Made by a program: the position numbers and the translations under genes
In this document: piece after piece, positions 17,117-26,239 of the stretch
Layout: each line of letters opens with the position of its first letter
Numbering within the stretch: the stretch's first letter is position 1
Notes under the pieces: model-generated
What the model was told of the DNA's origin: nothing
Database searches by the model: none
Seen by the model: the letters and a program-made list of their open reading frames with translations, nothing else
From: Bacteroidales bacterium
GTDB lineage: Bacteria; Bacteroidota; Bacteroidia; Bacteroidales; F082
Reading direction: 5' to 3'
DNA length: 64,000 nucleotides
NCBI GenBank assembly: GCA_019454985.1
Contig: JACFNF010000011.1
Location: forward strand, 1-64,000

Positions 17117-20100
17117 TTAAATACCAATGTTAAGACCTGCCATAAAGGTGCGTGCCTGGGGATAAAATCCGCGATCAATGCCATAGCTTCCGCCTCCAAT
17201 CTCAGGATCGTAACCTTTATATTGCGTAAGGGTAAACAGATTGTTGGCGCCGACATATACCCTTAGGTTGTCAAGTCCGATACGCCGGATAAGATTTTTG
17301 GGAAGTTGGTAGCCAAGCTGAACGGTTTTGACACGCATATAAGCACCGTTGCTTAGGTGGAAGGTCGAAGGGTTGCGGAAGTTGTTGTTGGGGTCGCCAG
17401 CAACAACACGCGGGAAAGTTGTTGAGGTTCCAATGCCATGCCAACGGTCTAAAACATCGGTTGTCCAGTTGGCGTTGGGGATGTCTAGGCGCCTCAAACC
17501 GTTGTAAATGTCATTGCCTGATACACCCTGCAGGAACACCATCAGGTCGAGTCCTTTCCATGCAGCCGACAAGGTGAAACCATAGCTGAAATTTGGTGTC
17601 GGGTCACCAATTACTTTGCGATCATCGCTATTGATGACGCCATCGCCATTGAGGTCGGCAAACTTGAAGTCGCCAGGTCGGGCATTAGGCTGAAGAAGCT
17701 CTCCATCGGAATTAACATACTTTTCCACTTCGCCGTTCGACTGGAAAATGCCCAGAACCTCAAAGCCATAGAAAACACCAATGGGGTAGCCTACCATGAG
17801 CCTGCTGATTTCGTAGGCGCTCGACTGGAAACTGGCACTGGTCAGATAATCAACATCTTCGCTGATATAGGTAACTTCGTTTTTCAGATAAGAACCGTTC
17901 CCACGGACATCGAAATCAATGCCGGAAAACTTAAAACGATAACTGAGCTCCAACTCAACCCCTTTGTTGGTCATAGAGGCTACGTTAGCTGTGGGGTTTC
18001 CGGCTCCTGTATAGTCGGGCAGTCGCAGAGGTTGCAACATCCCGGTTGTACTTTTGTCGTAAAGGTCGAAAGTGATTCGGAAATCGTTAAACAACGTGGC
18101 TTCAAACCCGATGTTCGACTGGCTGGTCTGTTCCCATTCCAGATCGGGGTTGCTGGGGGCATTCGGACTGTATCCCACAACATACCCGTTGTAATTAAAG
18201 GTGTAGTTGCGCCCGCCGCCAATGGTGCTGATGTACCGGAAATCGCCAATGTTGTCGTTCCCCGTAACACCATATGACCCTCTGATCTTGAAAAAATTAA
18301 ACCAATTGATTTCGGGAAAAAAGGCTTCTTTCGACACCACCCATCCTAATGAAAGCGACGGGAAATAACCAAACTTTTTATTGTGTCCGAAACGGGTTGA
18401 ACCGTCGCGACGCACAATACCATTGAAAAGATATTTCTGATCGTAGTTGTAAGACAGACGGCCAAACACCGAAGCCACCTTATGATCGGTTCCTTCCCAT
18501 CCGCCCCCGATTCGGTCGGCATCAGCCACGGAATAATTCATCGAAGCATCTTCAAAATTGTTGACCGGGATGTTTTTATAGGTTACCGAGCTGCCCCTGC
18601 TGGATTCAACAAAAGCTGTTGTCCCAACAAGTGCCGACATCTCATGCTTGCCAAAACTGCGGGAATAGGAGGCAGTGTTTTCCCAGTTCCACATCAGCCC
18701 CTGCGATTGGCTTCTGTCGAAAGAGGTTTTGGGATAGGTGGTGGCCGAATTCAGGTAGGCAACAGGAGTGAAACTTTCACCACCCCAGAAAGCTAATTTT
18801 GTACCGATGTCCGATTTAAACTTTAAGCCTTTGATAGGCTCAAGTTCAGCATAGAAGTTGCCGACAAAGTTGTCCGACCATCCGTAATTTCCGAGATGAG
18901 TTGCAATATACGCCATCGGATTGGTCATTTCCTGGACAACATAAGGCGAGATTCCATAAGGATTACCATCGGCATCGCGCACCACGGGGAATGTGCTGTA
19001 TGGTGCAGCATTGATGAGTGCCGGATCTGTAACCACTACAGGCGTGATTGGGTCGAGATTGATGGCTGATGCCAATGGCCCCCCGAATTCGCTGTTGCTG
19101 TTCATCGGCCCCTGACTCTTGATGTGACTGTAGCCAAAGTTGTTGCCAACTCTAAGCCAATCATTTATTTTATGCGTTGAATTGAGCCTGAGGTTCAATC
19201 GGTTATAATGCGAAATATCGGTGGCCACAATTCCTTCCTGATCGTAATACCCGAAAGAGGTATAATAGGTCGAGCGATCGTTTCCACCGGTAATGCTTAA
19301 CTCATGATTGTGAAGCAAAGCGTTGTTGTTGAAAATTACCCCTTGCCAGTCGGTTCCCACACCAAATTGTTCAGGATTGCTGAACAGGGGACTTTGCCCG
19401 GCATTGGTCAGCATCTCGTTGCGAATAGTGGCGTATTGGGTAGCATTGAGGAGGTCGAGTTTTTTGGCAGGGCTTTGAGTTCCGAAATAGGTATGGTAGT
19501 TCACGCGCATGCTGCCCGAAGCACCTTTTTTGGTAGTAATGATAATAACCCCGTTGGCGGCGCGCGTTCCGTAGATAGCTGCTGAGGCCGCATCTTTCAA
19601 AATTTCAATACTTTCGATATCGGCAGAATTCAGGTAATCAATTCCGCCTACATCCACAGGTGTACCATCAACGATGTATAAAGGGTCGCTGTAGTTAAAA
19701 TTGGTTGTACCACGTACCCTCACCGTTGATGAGGCACCGGGCATACCCGAGCTCGCAGCAATGGTGACACCCGATGTGCGGCCTTGTAGAGCCTGCTCAA
19801 GCCGTGAAATTGGCATGTTCTCAAGATCTTTCGATTTCACACCGGAAATGGCGCCGGTTACAACGCTCTTTTTCTGAACACCGTAACCTACAACCACAAA
19901 CTCTTCAAGTTGGCTAACTTCCGGCTCGAGCGCCCAGTTTACTACAAGCGTTTCTCCCTTGTTCAGACTGATTACCCGTGTTGCCGTTTGGTAACCCACA
20001 AATTTTACCTGAATCACCTGACTGCCTTCCGGAAGGTGGAGCGTGTAGTTTCCATTAATATCGCTCACCGCGCCGGACATGGTGCCAGTAACCAGAATGT

Positions 20101-20221
20101 TTGCACCCGGCAATGATTCATTTGTCGCTTTATCGGTTACTGTGCCTTTGATGGTTGATTGTGCAAACATCATCCCCAAAGGCAAAAACATAACCGAAAA
20201 AAGTATAAGTAATCTCTTCAT
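17117..20221 (-). CDS. susC-like: SusC/RagA family TonB-dependent transporter
   Basis: 1034 residues: a signal peptide ending at about MMFAQ, a carboxypeptidase-regulatory-like domain (GTVTDKATNESLPGANILV), the SusC box EEFVVVGYGVQKKSVV, plug motifs (VRVRGTTN, PLYIVDGTP, IEILKDAASAAIYGTRAANG) and a barrel ending MAGLNIGI. First gene of the polysaccharide locus; a 296-bp upstream gap carries a -7 box and an inverted repeat. With the following SusD it forms the main importer of the locus. Confidence 0.95.
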   Translation of the reverse strand: MKRLLILFSVMFLPLGMMFAQSTIKGTVTDKATNESLPGANILVTGTMSGAVSDINGNYTLHLPEGSQVIQVKFVGYQTATRVISLNKGETLVVNWALEPEVSQLEEFVVVGYGVQKKSVVTGAISGVKSKDLENMPISRLEQALQGRTSGVTIAASSGMPGASSTVRVRGTTNFNYSDPLYIVDGTPVDVGGIDYLNSADIESIEILKDAASAAIYGTRAANGVIIITTKKGASGSMRVNYHTYFGTQSPAKKLDLLNATQYATIRNEMLTNAGQSPLFSNPEQFGVGTDWQGVIFNNNALLHNHELSITGGNDRSTYYTSFGYYDQEGIVATDISHYNRLNLRLNSTHKINDWLRVGNNFGYSHIKSQGPMNSNSEFGGPLASAINLDPITPVVVTDPALINAAPYSTFPVVRDADGNPYGISPYVVQEMTNPMAYIATHLGNYGWSDNFVGNFYAELEPIKGLKFKSDIGTKLAFWGGESFTPVAYLNSATTYPKTSFDRSQSQGLMWNWENTASYSRSFGKHEMSALVGTTAFVESSRGSSVTYKNIPVNNFEDASMNYSVADADRIGGGWEGTDHKVASVFGRLSYNYDQKYLFNGIVRRDGSTRFGHNKKFGYFPSLSLGWVVSKEAFFPEINWFNFFKIRGSYGVTGNDNIGDFRYISTIGGGRNYTFNYNGYVVGYSPNAPSNPDLEWEQTSQSNIGFEATLFNDFRITFDLYDKSTTGMLQPLRLPDYTGAGNPTANVASMTNKGVELELSYRFKFSGIDFDVRGNGSYLKNEVTYISEDVDYLTSASFQSSAYEISRLMVGYPIGVFYGFEVLGIFQSNGEVEKYVNSDGELLQPNARPGDFKFADLNGDGVINSDDRKVIGDPTPNFSYGFTLSAAWKGLDLMVFLQGVSGNDIYNGLRRLDIPNANWTTDVLDRWHGIGTSTTFPRVVAGDPNNNFRNPSTFHLSNGAYMRVKTVQLGYQLPKNLIRRIGLDNLRVYVGANNLFTLTQYKGYDPEIGGGSYGIDRGFYPQARTFMAGLNIGI

Positions 20222-20348
20222 AGGTTTGGTTTGAAATGGTTATTAAGGTTTAAATACATTTGTCAAGCAATATTAACTCTTTCCAAATTGCTGAATCAAA
20301 TAAAGGCCTACATCACTTTTACGTCCGCATTTATTTTATGCCTCATCA

Positions 20349-20492
20349 ACACTACATCAAAAATCATTAAAAAAGTTGAAATCATGCACTTTATCGCAAA
20401 TATAAAAATACAATAGCAATCGGTTGCATCAACCCTATCGTCATTTTCGTTGCGCTCTAATGTCTTTTCTTCCTGTTTTGTTGATGTAGTGT
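20349..20492. repeat. Inverted 12-bp repeat flanking the susC promoter
   Basis: ACACTACATCAA at 20349-20360 and its exact reverse complement TTGATGTAGTGT at 20481-20492, 120 bp apart. The -7 box of susC lies between them. The arms are too far apart for a terminator hairpin but could be half-sites for a regulator. The core TTGATGTA recurs on the minus strand at 13136-13129, in the gap before the second unit of the same locus. Confidence 0.45.
20397..20404 (-). promoter_or_regulatory. -7 box of the first susC operon
   Basis: TATATTTG on the minus strand fits TAnnTTTG. The predicted start leaves a 5' leader of about 170 nt, common for Bacteroidetes susC genes. No -33 TTTG is at normal distance; the nearest is GTTG, 25 bp upstream. 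Confidence 0.45.
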
Positions 20493-20517
20493 AAAACTCA
20501 AATGACAAGAAGCGCAT

Positions 20518-22404
20518 TTAAGGCAGTTGTTTCATCTTTTCATTGAAACGTGTTGTTTCAAACGGATTGATTAGCTGTGTTTTAAGATAAGAATCTTTTG
20601 CCAGGTCATATTTTTTCATGGCTGCATAGACGTCGCCTTGAAGGAAATAGCTTTCCTCCTGATTTGGATTCAGGGCTAAACAGTTGTTAACAATCTCATC
20701 CAAAGCGTCTTTATATTGTTTGAGTTGAAAATGTGCCGTAGCTTTCCAGAAATGAACCAGATAAAGGTCGTTGCTCTGAAGGGTTTCATTGCAGAGAGCT
20801 GTCATTTTGTTGTATTCGCCTTGATTGTTGTACATCTCGAGCAGAAATAACTTTGGCGAGAGATAATCGGGGGCAAGCGACAATGCTTTTTCGATGCGTG
20901 ACTGAGCCGAGAAAATCTCGTCCAAATTAAATTCGCAAAGAGCAAGATAAAACCAGGCTGGCGCAAACATGCTTTCCTGACGTATTGCATATTCAAAACT
21001 ATTTTTGGCTTCCCTCCATTTTCCTTCGTTCATTTTTGCCAATCCGCCATTAAGGTTTTCAAGAGCAGGCTGCGAGAGGTCTTCATTGCCAAGATTATAG
21101 CAAATCATCATTGTTTCGAGCTGTTGCAAATCCTTGAATGATGACGTTATTTTGATAGCCGACCTGACATAGGAAATAAAATCATCGGAACCGACAGTGG
21201 CGCTATTGGCGGCTGAAAATACCTCAAAATAGGGTTTGGGCTGTGCACTTAATTGTTTTTCAAGATTTTGAATTATTGCCGGGTTGAAAAGGTATTTTCC
21301 TCCATTTTCTGACTGTTCGGCTTGGAGCGCATAGATGAGGTCGGAGAAATCCTGTTCCCAACCCATTGATTTGAGGTTGCCCGTTTCCGTTGATGTCAGA
21401 TTTTTGGATAATCTGAACAATCCTTTCATCGGGCTAAATCCTGCACTACGTAGTATTTTATTGTAAATCAGATCAGTAAAGAAGGTAAACTTGTATTTAC
21501 CATATGAATCTGTGCTGAGTATCTCAAGTTTTTTGTTGAGAATTTGGTTGCGCCTTTCATAGAGTGTTTCGGTTAGCTCTTTAGCTGTGTTCGAGATTAA
21601 ACGAGCGCTTTCGTCACTTTTTGGAAAAGAAGCTGAGGTGTAGAATTCGGCCTGCCTTCCAAGTTCATTGACTTGACGGATCACCGAACTCATCTTTTCA
21701 ATTTGTTTAAACTCAAATGATTGCAATAAAACCTGATTGGCCTCCTCAAATTCATTGCGTAATTGCGCCAATTGTCCACTGATCGCAGCAAAAGGCCATT
21801 TTCCTGTAAAGTCGGAATAAAAACTCATGTGCTTAAAATAAACCGAGCTTTCTTTTTTATCCAATACTTCCTGAATCATTTCGAGCATTCTGGCGTATTT
21901 CTTTTCCGCTTCGTAACGAATCATTTCTTTGTTTTTATTATCAAACCATTGAAAATCATCGTAGTATGTTTCAGGAAATTGCAAAAAATCGGATTTGCTT
22001 ACTGCACTTGTAAAATAAAAAGGTGTCCAAATTGTTAAATCGGATTTGCGATAAGTCAACAATACGGAAGTGATTTTTTTGTCGGCAAAAAAAGGTTGTA
22101 GAGCTTTGGCCTGGTTAATGGTTTGCCCCTGAATAAGATTGATCTTGCCGATCAGAGCTGTCAGATCGCTTTCTTTGAAAAAAGGGCGCTCACTTTCGGA
22201 GGTTGGGCTGACTAAGAAATAAACAAACTCAGAAGAAATGAACGCATTAGCCGGTATTTGAGAATTGCCAATGCTATCGCTGAGTCTGATATTTACTTTA
22301 GATGCTGTTTTGCTTTTTTGTTTGACAATAAGCTGTGTATCCTGGGAAAAAAGTGGATTAAAAAAAAACAGAAATGTGAGGTAGAAAAAGGTTCGCGTTT
22401 TCAT
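20518..22404 (-). CDS. Exported TPR-repeat protein of unknown function
   Basis: 628 residues with a signal peptide (about 1-20, ending LFSQ) and no lipobox. Residues about 20-140 are mixed alpha/beta, about 150-400 largely helical, and the last 180 hold tetratricopeptide repeats (WREAKNSFEYAIRQESMFAPAWFYLALCEF, ALSLAPDYLSPKLFLLEMYNNQGEY, ALDEIVNNCLALNPNQEESYFLQGDVYAAMKKYDLA, each shown only in part of the repeat). It is probably periplasmic and acts through protein contacts. It follows the histidine kinase by 40 bp with no promoter between, so it may be co-transcribed with the GTPase cluster. It ends 296 bp before the susC operon. I do not recognise the N-terminal two thirds. Confidence 0.7.
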   Translation of the reverse strand: MKTRTFFYLTFLFFFNPLFSQDTQLIVKQKSKTASKVNIRLSDSIGNSQIPANAFISSEFVYFLVSPTSESERPFFKESDLTALIGKINLIQGQTINQAKALQPFFADKKITSVLLTYRKSDLTIWTPFYFTSAVSKSDFLQFPETYYDDFQWFDNKNKEMIRYEAEKKYARMLEMIQEVLDKKESSVYFKHMSFYSDFTGKWPFAAISGQLAQLRNEFEEANQVLLQSFEFKQIEKMSSVIRQVNELGRQAEFYTSASFPKSDESARLISNTAKELTETLYERRNQILNKKLEILSTDSYGKYKFTFFTDLIYNKILRSAGFSPMKGLFRLSKNLTSTETGNLKSMGWEQDFSDLIYALQAEQSENGGKYLFNPAIIQNLEKQLSAQPKPYFEVFSAANSATVGSDDFISYVRSAIKITSSFKDLQQLETMMICYNLGNEDLSQPALENLNGGLAKMNEGKWREAKNSFEYAIRQESMFAPAWFYLALCEFNLDEIFSAQSRIEKALSLAPDYLSPKLFLLEMYNNQGEYNKMTALCNETLQSNDLYLVHFWKATAHFQLKQYKDALDEIVNNCLALNPNQEESYFLQGDVYAAMKKYDLAKDSYLKTQLINPFETTRFNEKMKQLP

Positions 22405-22444
22405 TGGTTTTTGTTTTTATTGGTCTGTATGAAGGGCGAATTTC

Positions 22445-24007
22445 TTAGGATCCGTCCGGAATTTTAATTGTAAACCTGCTGCCGTTTCCCGGTTGTGAGC
22501 TGACGCTGATCTGGAAACCATGGGCATCAATGATTTTTTTGACGATACCCAGTCCCAGACCGGTTCCCTTCTCACCATAAGTTCCATAAGTGGTTTTTCG
22601 GGTAAAGTCCGTAAAAAGTTGATCGCAAGTGTTTTTATCCATACCGATACCGGTATCAATCACTTCGATCATTTTGTGTCCGTTTAAGTTTGAGAAAACC
22701 AGACGAATGGTGCCACCTTCGGGGGTAAATTTCACCGAGTTTCCAATGAGATTGTTCAGTGCCTGTCCCAAAAGAGTTTCATCGCCTTTTACACTAAAAT
22801 CCTTTTCGGCTTCAACAATCAACCGGATATTTTTTTTGTGCAGATTGGTATTCTGCATTTTTTCCACAAACGAACTCAACGCAGTGGCAGCCACATCTTT
22901 TCGACTGATTCGGAAATTCCCAAGTTCGAGGTTCGACCACTGGAAAAGCTTATCATTGTAGTCGAGCAGCCGCTGCATCTCATTGCGTATATCAACGAGT
23001 AACTCGAGCTGCGAGGGGCTGATGTTGCGCGTAAGGCTTTCGTCGGCCAGCAATATCTCGCTTATTCCAATGACTGCACCAATGGGGGAGCGCAAATCGT
23101 GCGAGATGATCGAAACAAACTGGTCTTTGAAGGAAAGCAATTGCTTGAGCTTTTTTTCAGTAGCGGCCAAACGGTCTAAGGTCAGTTTTTGTTCGCGGGC
23201 TTTTTGGATAAAATTGTCATCAGGGCTCTCCTCTTTTTCTAAAGGCTTGATGAGCAGATAACTACGATTTTCGTATTGCAAAGCTAAGGCCCGTAGATAA
23301 AAACGCTCTCCGCTGGTATTTTTTTCTTCCCAGATGTCGCTTGTCATATTGCCGTTGCTGTTACCCGACCACAACAAATCGGCTTCCATTTGAAAAATTT
23401 CAAGATAAGGAAAGACTTCGAGCGGATCAGGAATTTTTTCCGACAAAGGAGGGTGTTTATCAAGCTGCCAAAACCAAGCCGGCGGTGAACCTAAAAGTCT
23501 GTAGAGGTTATTTTTTCGTTCATAACTCATGTAATCAAGCAGTGATAACGCCGATAAAGCGCCTTTGGCTGACGAAATTCTTTTGTCAATCTGAAGGTTC
23601 AGCTTTTCTTCGTTATATAGCTGCAAAATCGGATGAATCAACTCAACCTGTTTGGTTTGGTCAAGCATCAGAATCCATTGTTGATGATTAGTATCCATCA
23701 AAAAATGGATCTCAACATAACACCCATCGTTGACTTTGACGTGAGGAATCACCATCGGGCTGATTAAAGGAGGCAGCATCCCAACAAACAATCCGGTGGC
23801 TGTGTCAATGGAAGTCCCGGGATCAGGCCGTTGGTCAAGATATTTTTCTACTGGTCCAAAACATTGGATGACATTGCTCTCCGAATCAAGATGCAATAAA
23901 ACCAAGCCGATGTAAGGGGGAATTTCGTGCAGGATATAGCTTGCAATATCCGGTGAAATTTCTTTTAAAATCGTTTTTTTTTCTGGACTTTGCATCGGAT
24001 TATCCAT
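22445..24007 (-). CDS. Soluble sensor histidine kinase in the GTPase cluster
   Basis: 520 residues and no membrane segment. Two PAS-like sensory regions are suggested (about 20-120 and 165-260), followed by a coiled-coil and a dimerisation/phosphoacceptor segment with FVSIISHDLRSPIG (His303). A complete HATPase_c domain has an N box near 415-425, DTGIGM at 451-456 and GTGLGLG at 481-487. No receiver domain is present and no response regulator gene adjoins it. The start overlaps the GTPase stop by 8 nt; ATG at 23995 is an equally possible start without overlap. The coupling to a GTPase suggests its input comes from GTPase state rather than from a transmembrane sensor (inference). Confidence 0.88.
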   Translation of the reverse strand: MDNPMQSPEKKTILKEISPDIASYILHEIPPYIGLVLLHLDSESNVIQCFGPVEKYLDQRPDPGTSIDTATGLFVGMLPPLISPMVIPHVKVNDGCYVEIHFLMDTNHQQWILMLDQTKQVELIHPILQLYNEEKLNLQIDKRISSAKGALSALSLLDYMSYERKNNLYRLLGSPPAWFWQLDKHPPLSEKIPDPLEVFPYLEIFQMEADLLWSGNSNGNMTSDIWEEKNTSGERFYLRALALQYENRSYLLIKPLEKEESPDDNFIQKAREQKLTLDRLAATEKKLKQLLSFKDQFVSIISHDLRSPIGAVIGISEILLADESLTRNISPSQLELLVDIRNEMQRLLDYNDKLFQWSNLELGNFRISRKDVAATALSSFVEKMQNTNLHKKNIRLIVEAEKDFSVKGDETLLGQALNNLIGNSVKFTPEGGTIRLVFSNLNGHKMIEVIDTGIGMDKNTCDQLFTDFTRKTTYGTYGEKGTGLGLGIVKKIIDAHGFQISVSSQPGNGSRFTIKIPDGS

Positions 24008-24506
24008 TGTTTTTCTCTAACATCATCTGTCCTAACTTCTGAAATGCATCATTCACCATTAAATTCAGTTTGGCGCTCGTCAGCATCACAGTCCAGCCTT
24101 TTTGTTGAAGCTTAAGCAGTGTTTCGGGTGCAATTTCCCAGCTTTCGGTCAAATCGCTTTTATTGATGAGAAGGATAAAAGGAGCGTTGTTGGTCGTTGC
24201 CGCTGCCATCCTTTGTAGCTCAATGGCTGTTTCGATCGTTTCGCTTCGTGTTCCATCGGCAACCAAAAAATAACCGGATGACCCAATCATATAGCTCGGT
24301 TTCATTTTCATAAATCCGTCCTCGCCATATAAATCCCACAACATCATGGTCATTTCCTGGCCATTGACCATAAGTTCTTTCTGGTCAATTTTCACCCCGA
24401 TGGTGGTGAGATATTTTTCCGAGAAAATACTGTGCACAAATTGCTGAACAAGACTGGTCTTGCCCACCGCAAAAGCACCCAACATGACGATTTTCTTTTT
24501 GATCAT
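24000..24506 (-). CDS. Ras-like small GTPase
   Basis: 168 residues, a stand-alone G domain: P-loop GAFAVGKTS (10-18), switch I LTTIG (Thr35), switch II WDLYGED (Asp58, Gly61), NKSD (115-118) and TSAK (143-146). The residue after the DxxG glycine is Glu62, where Ras has the catalytic Gln61. The length and WDxxGED motif recall a group of bacterial Rab/Ras-like GTPases that I remember next to OmpA-type membrane proteins in other phyla; I have not verified this by search. The start overlaps the membrane protein gene by 4 nt (ATGA), showing translational coupling. No prenylation or lipidation signal is seen, so it should be cytosolic, recruited by its partners. Confidence 0.9.
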   Translation of the reverse strand: MIKKKIVMLGAFAVGKTSLVQQFVHSIFSEKYLTTIGVKIDQKELMVNGQEMTMMLWDLYGEDGFMKMKPSYMIGSSGYFLVADGTRSETIETAIELQRMAAATTNNAPFILLINKSDLTESWEIAPETLLKLQQKGWTVMLTSAKLNLMVNDAFQKLGQMMLEKNNG

Positions 24507-26221
24507 TCCTGTTGTGGTTTGGTGTCGAAAACTGAAAAGTGTACTGAACGCAAAGATACATTTCTATCAAGGTCTTCAACAAATAAAACCTGTGATTTGA
24601 GCAGGTCTTCCTTTACTCCGGCCTGGATAAGCAATTCTCTGAACTCATTGGCACGGTCGAAGGCAACTTTTTCATTGGCCGGATTATGATGATTGGTGTA
24701 CGATCTGACATGAATAGCCATATTTCTGTCGTAAATCCGATTGTAGTCCTCAAGGTTAATCGCAGCTCCTACCAATGAATCAAATTGTAACTGTTGCACA
24801 CTGTCGAGCCGGATGATATTTACATCAAAATAGAAAATATGACGCTCAATTTCGGGCACGATCCATTGTAAATCAACAACATTTTGATTTAAACCTGAAA
24901 TATCAATCTCATTAATGCCAGAAACAGAGCGATAATTCTGCAAAAGTAATTGCTTCCATTCTTCGCTCGATTGTCCGCTGACATATAATATCGCATTTTT
25001 GAGTTTGAATTGAACGCTTTCGGGGGGGAGAAGGATCTGCCGGGCCCGTTGAATAACAATGTCAGCATCCGTCGAAATATAACCCTCTAACTGAAGCCGG
25101 ATCTGAGAAGTATCTAAGTCAGCCCAGCCGGCCATTTGGTTTGGAGGCACAGCAAGCGGATCTTTCAGCCCGTTCACAAACAGTTTATTAAATCCGATTC
25201 TCGATTTGCTGATATGATAACCCGGGCTCATCTCTAATTCCTTGATAAATGCCTGAAAACGCTGTCGGTTTTGGTAGCCTTTGATGAAGAAAAAAGCTGC
25301 GAGGCCAAGGATGATGGCTGATAAAAAAATCAGGGCAATGGGCGGCCTAGGTCGCGTCGCTTTTTTCTCTTTAACAAGACATTGTTTCAGAAATTTGGAA
25401 GTATGCTGAAAAACTGCCGTATCACCATCAAATTTTTCCAAATCAAGGCTGTGATTATAATGTACAGCTTCAATGGTTTCCATCAGGGTGACGCGATAAT
25501 CGGCCGGCGGTTGACCTTCGGCAATGACTGCCAAGATTGCATAAGGCCCTTGCTCAACAAGGATTTTCAGTCCGCCATATTGAATTTCGTCCAATGAGCC
25601 GCTATCGGCTGCTTTTAGCGAATCGCCCACAAAATCGCGGATTGCAGTGAGCATGGATGCGATGAGATCTGATTCCAATGGACGGCTTTCGTCAGCAGTT
25701 TCTTCATGAAGTAACAAGCCCGTGTCACGGTGAATCAAAAAAACATGACTCACATGGTAAAGGTAACTGTTGGCCAAGGCAATTTCGGCAAAACTGCGTT
25801 TGCTAAACAAAGCTTGCAGCCGCCATTTAAGTGCACGTGGCGAAAAACCATTTTCCAAACTCGCGTTCACCGAGGCCAACATGCGCTTGATATCTTCCGA
25901 AACAGCTTTGCGGATGGCCGGTCCCATCACCGGAAACAAAATATTAGCCAAACGTTTCGGATTCTTAAGGATACTCTGGTGGATTGTTTCTTCTACAAAA
26001 GGTAAAAGACTATCGTGGTTCAACTCACCGCTTTCGATCATTTTACGGATAGAATAGGGCAGAAGCCTGCCAATCTCGGCACTGAACTCATGCGGGTCGT
26101 TGAGCAATAGCTGAAGCTTCTGCAACTCATTCTGATCGAGCCCGGTAAGCAGTTTGCGCAACTCGTTCAGCTTGCCTGCTTCCAAAAGGCTATCGTCGAA
26201 ATGCGGACTTTTATTACTCAT
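24503..26221 (-). CDS. Membrane protein with roadblock/longin-like domain, BON-like and OmpA-like periplasmic region
   Basis: 572 residues, no signal peptide. Residues 1-130 are helical with the phrase LFPVMGPAIRKAV (95-107), which I associate with a family of bacterial OmpA-type proteins. Residues about 141-265 look like an alpha/beta roadblock/longin-type domain (HVFLIHRDTGLLLHEE, SDLIASMLTAIRDFV, LVEQGPYAILAVIAEG). A single membrane helix (about 296-314) follows basic residues KKATRPRP, which places the N-terminal part in the cytoplasm. After it come a BON-like segment (about 385-447) and a degenerate OmpA-like C terminus (about 465-570, SYTNHH and FDRANEFRELLIQAGV). Roadblock/MglB proteins bind small GTPases, and a small GTPase is encoded next, so this could link GTPase state to the periplasm. 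Domain calls are by eye. Confidence 0.65.
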   Translation of the reverse strand: MSNKSPHFDDSLLEAGKLNELRKLLTGLDQNELQKLQLLLNDPHEFSAEIGRLLPYSIRKMIESGELNHDSLLPFVEETIHQSILKNPKRLANILFPVMGPAIRKAVSEDIKRMLASVNASLENGFSPRALKWRLQALFSKRSFAEIALANSYLYHVSHVFLIHRDTGLLLHEETADESRPLESDLIASMLTAIRDFVGDSLKAADSGSLDEIQYGGLKILVEQGPYAILAVIAEGQPPADYRVTLMETIEAVHYNHSLDLEKFDGDTAVFQHTSKFLKQCLVKEKKATRPRPPIALIFLSAIILGLAAFFFIKGYQNRQRFQAFIKELEMSPGYHISKSRIGFNKLFVNGLKDPLAVPPNQMAGWADLDTSQIRLQLEGYISTDADIVIQRARQILLPPESVQFKLKNAILYVSGQSSEEWKQLLLQNYRSVSGINEIDISGLNQNVVDLQWIVPEIERHIFYFDVNIIRLDSVQQLQFDSLVGAAINLEDYNRIYDRNMAIHVRSYTNHHNPANEKVAFDRANEFRELLIQAGVKEDLLKSQVLFVEDLDRNVSLRSVHFSVFDTKPQQE

Positions 26222-26239
26222 GATGGTTAGAATTGCCTG

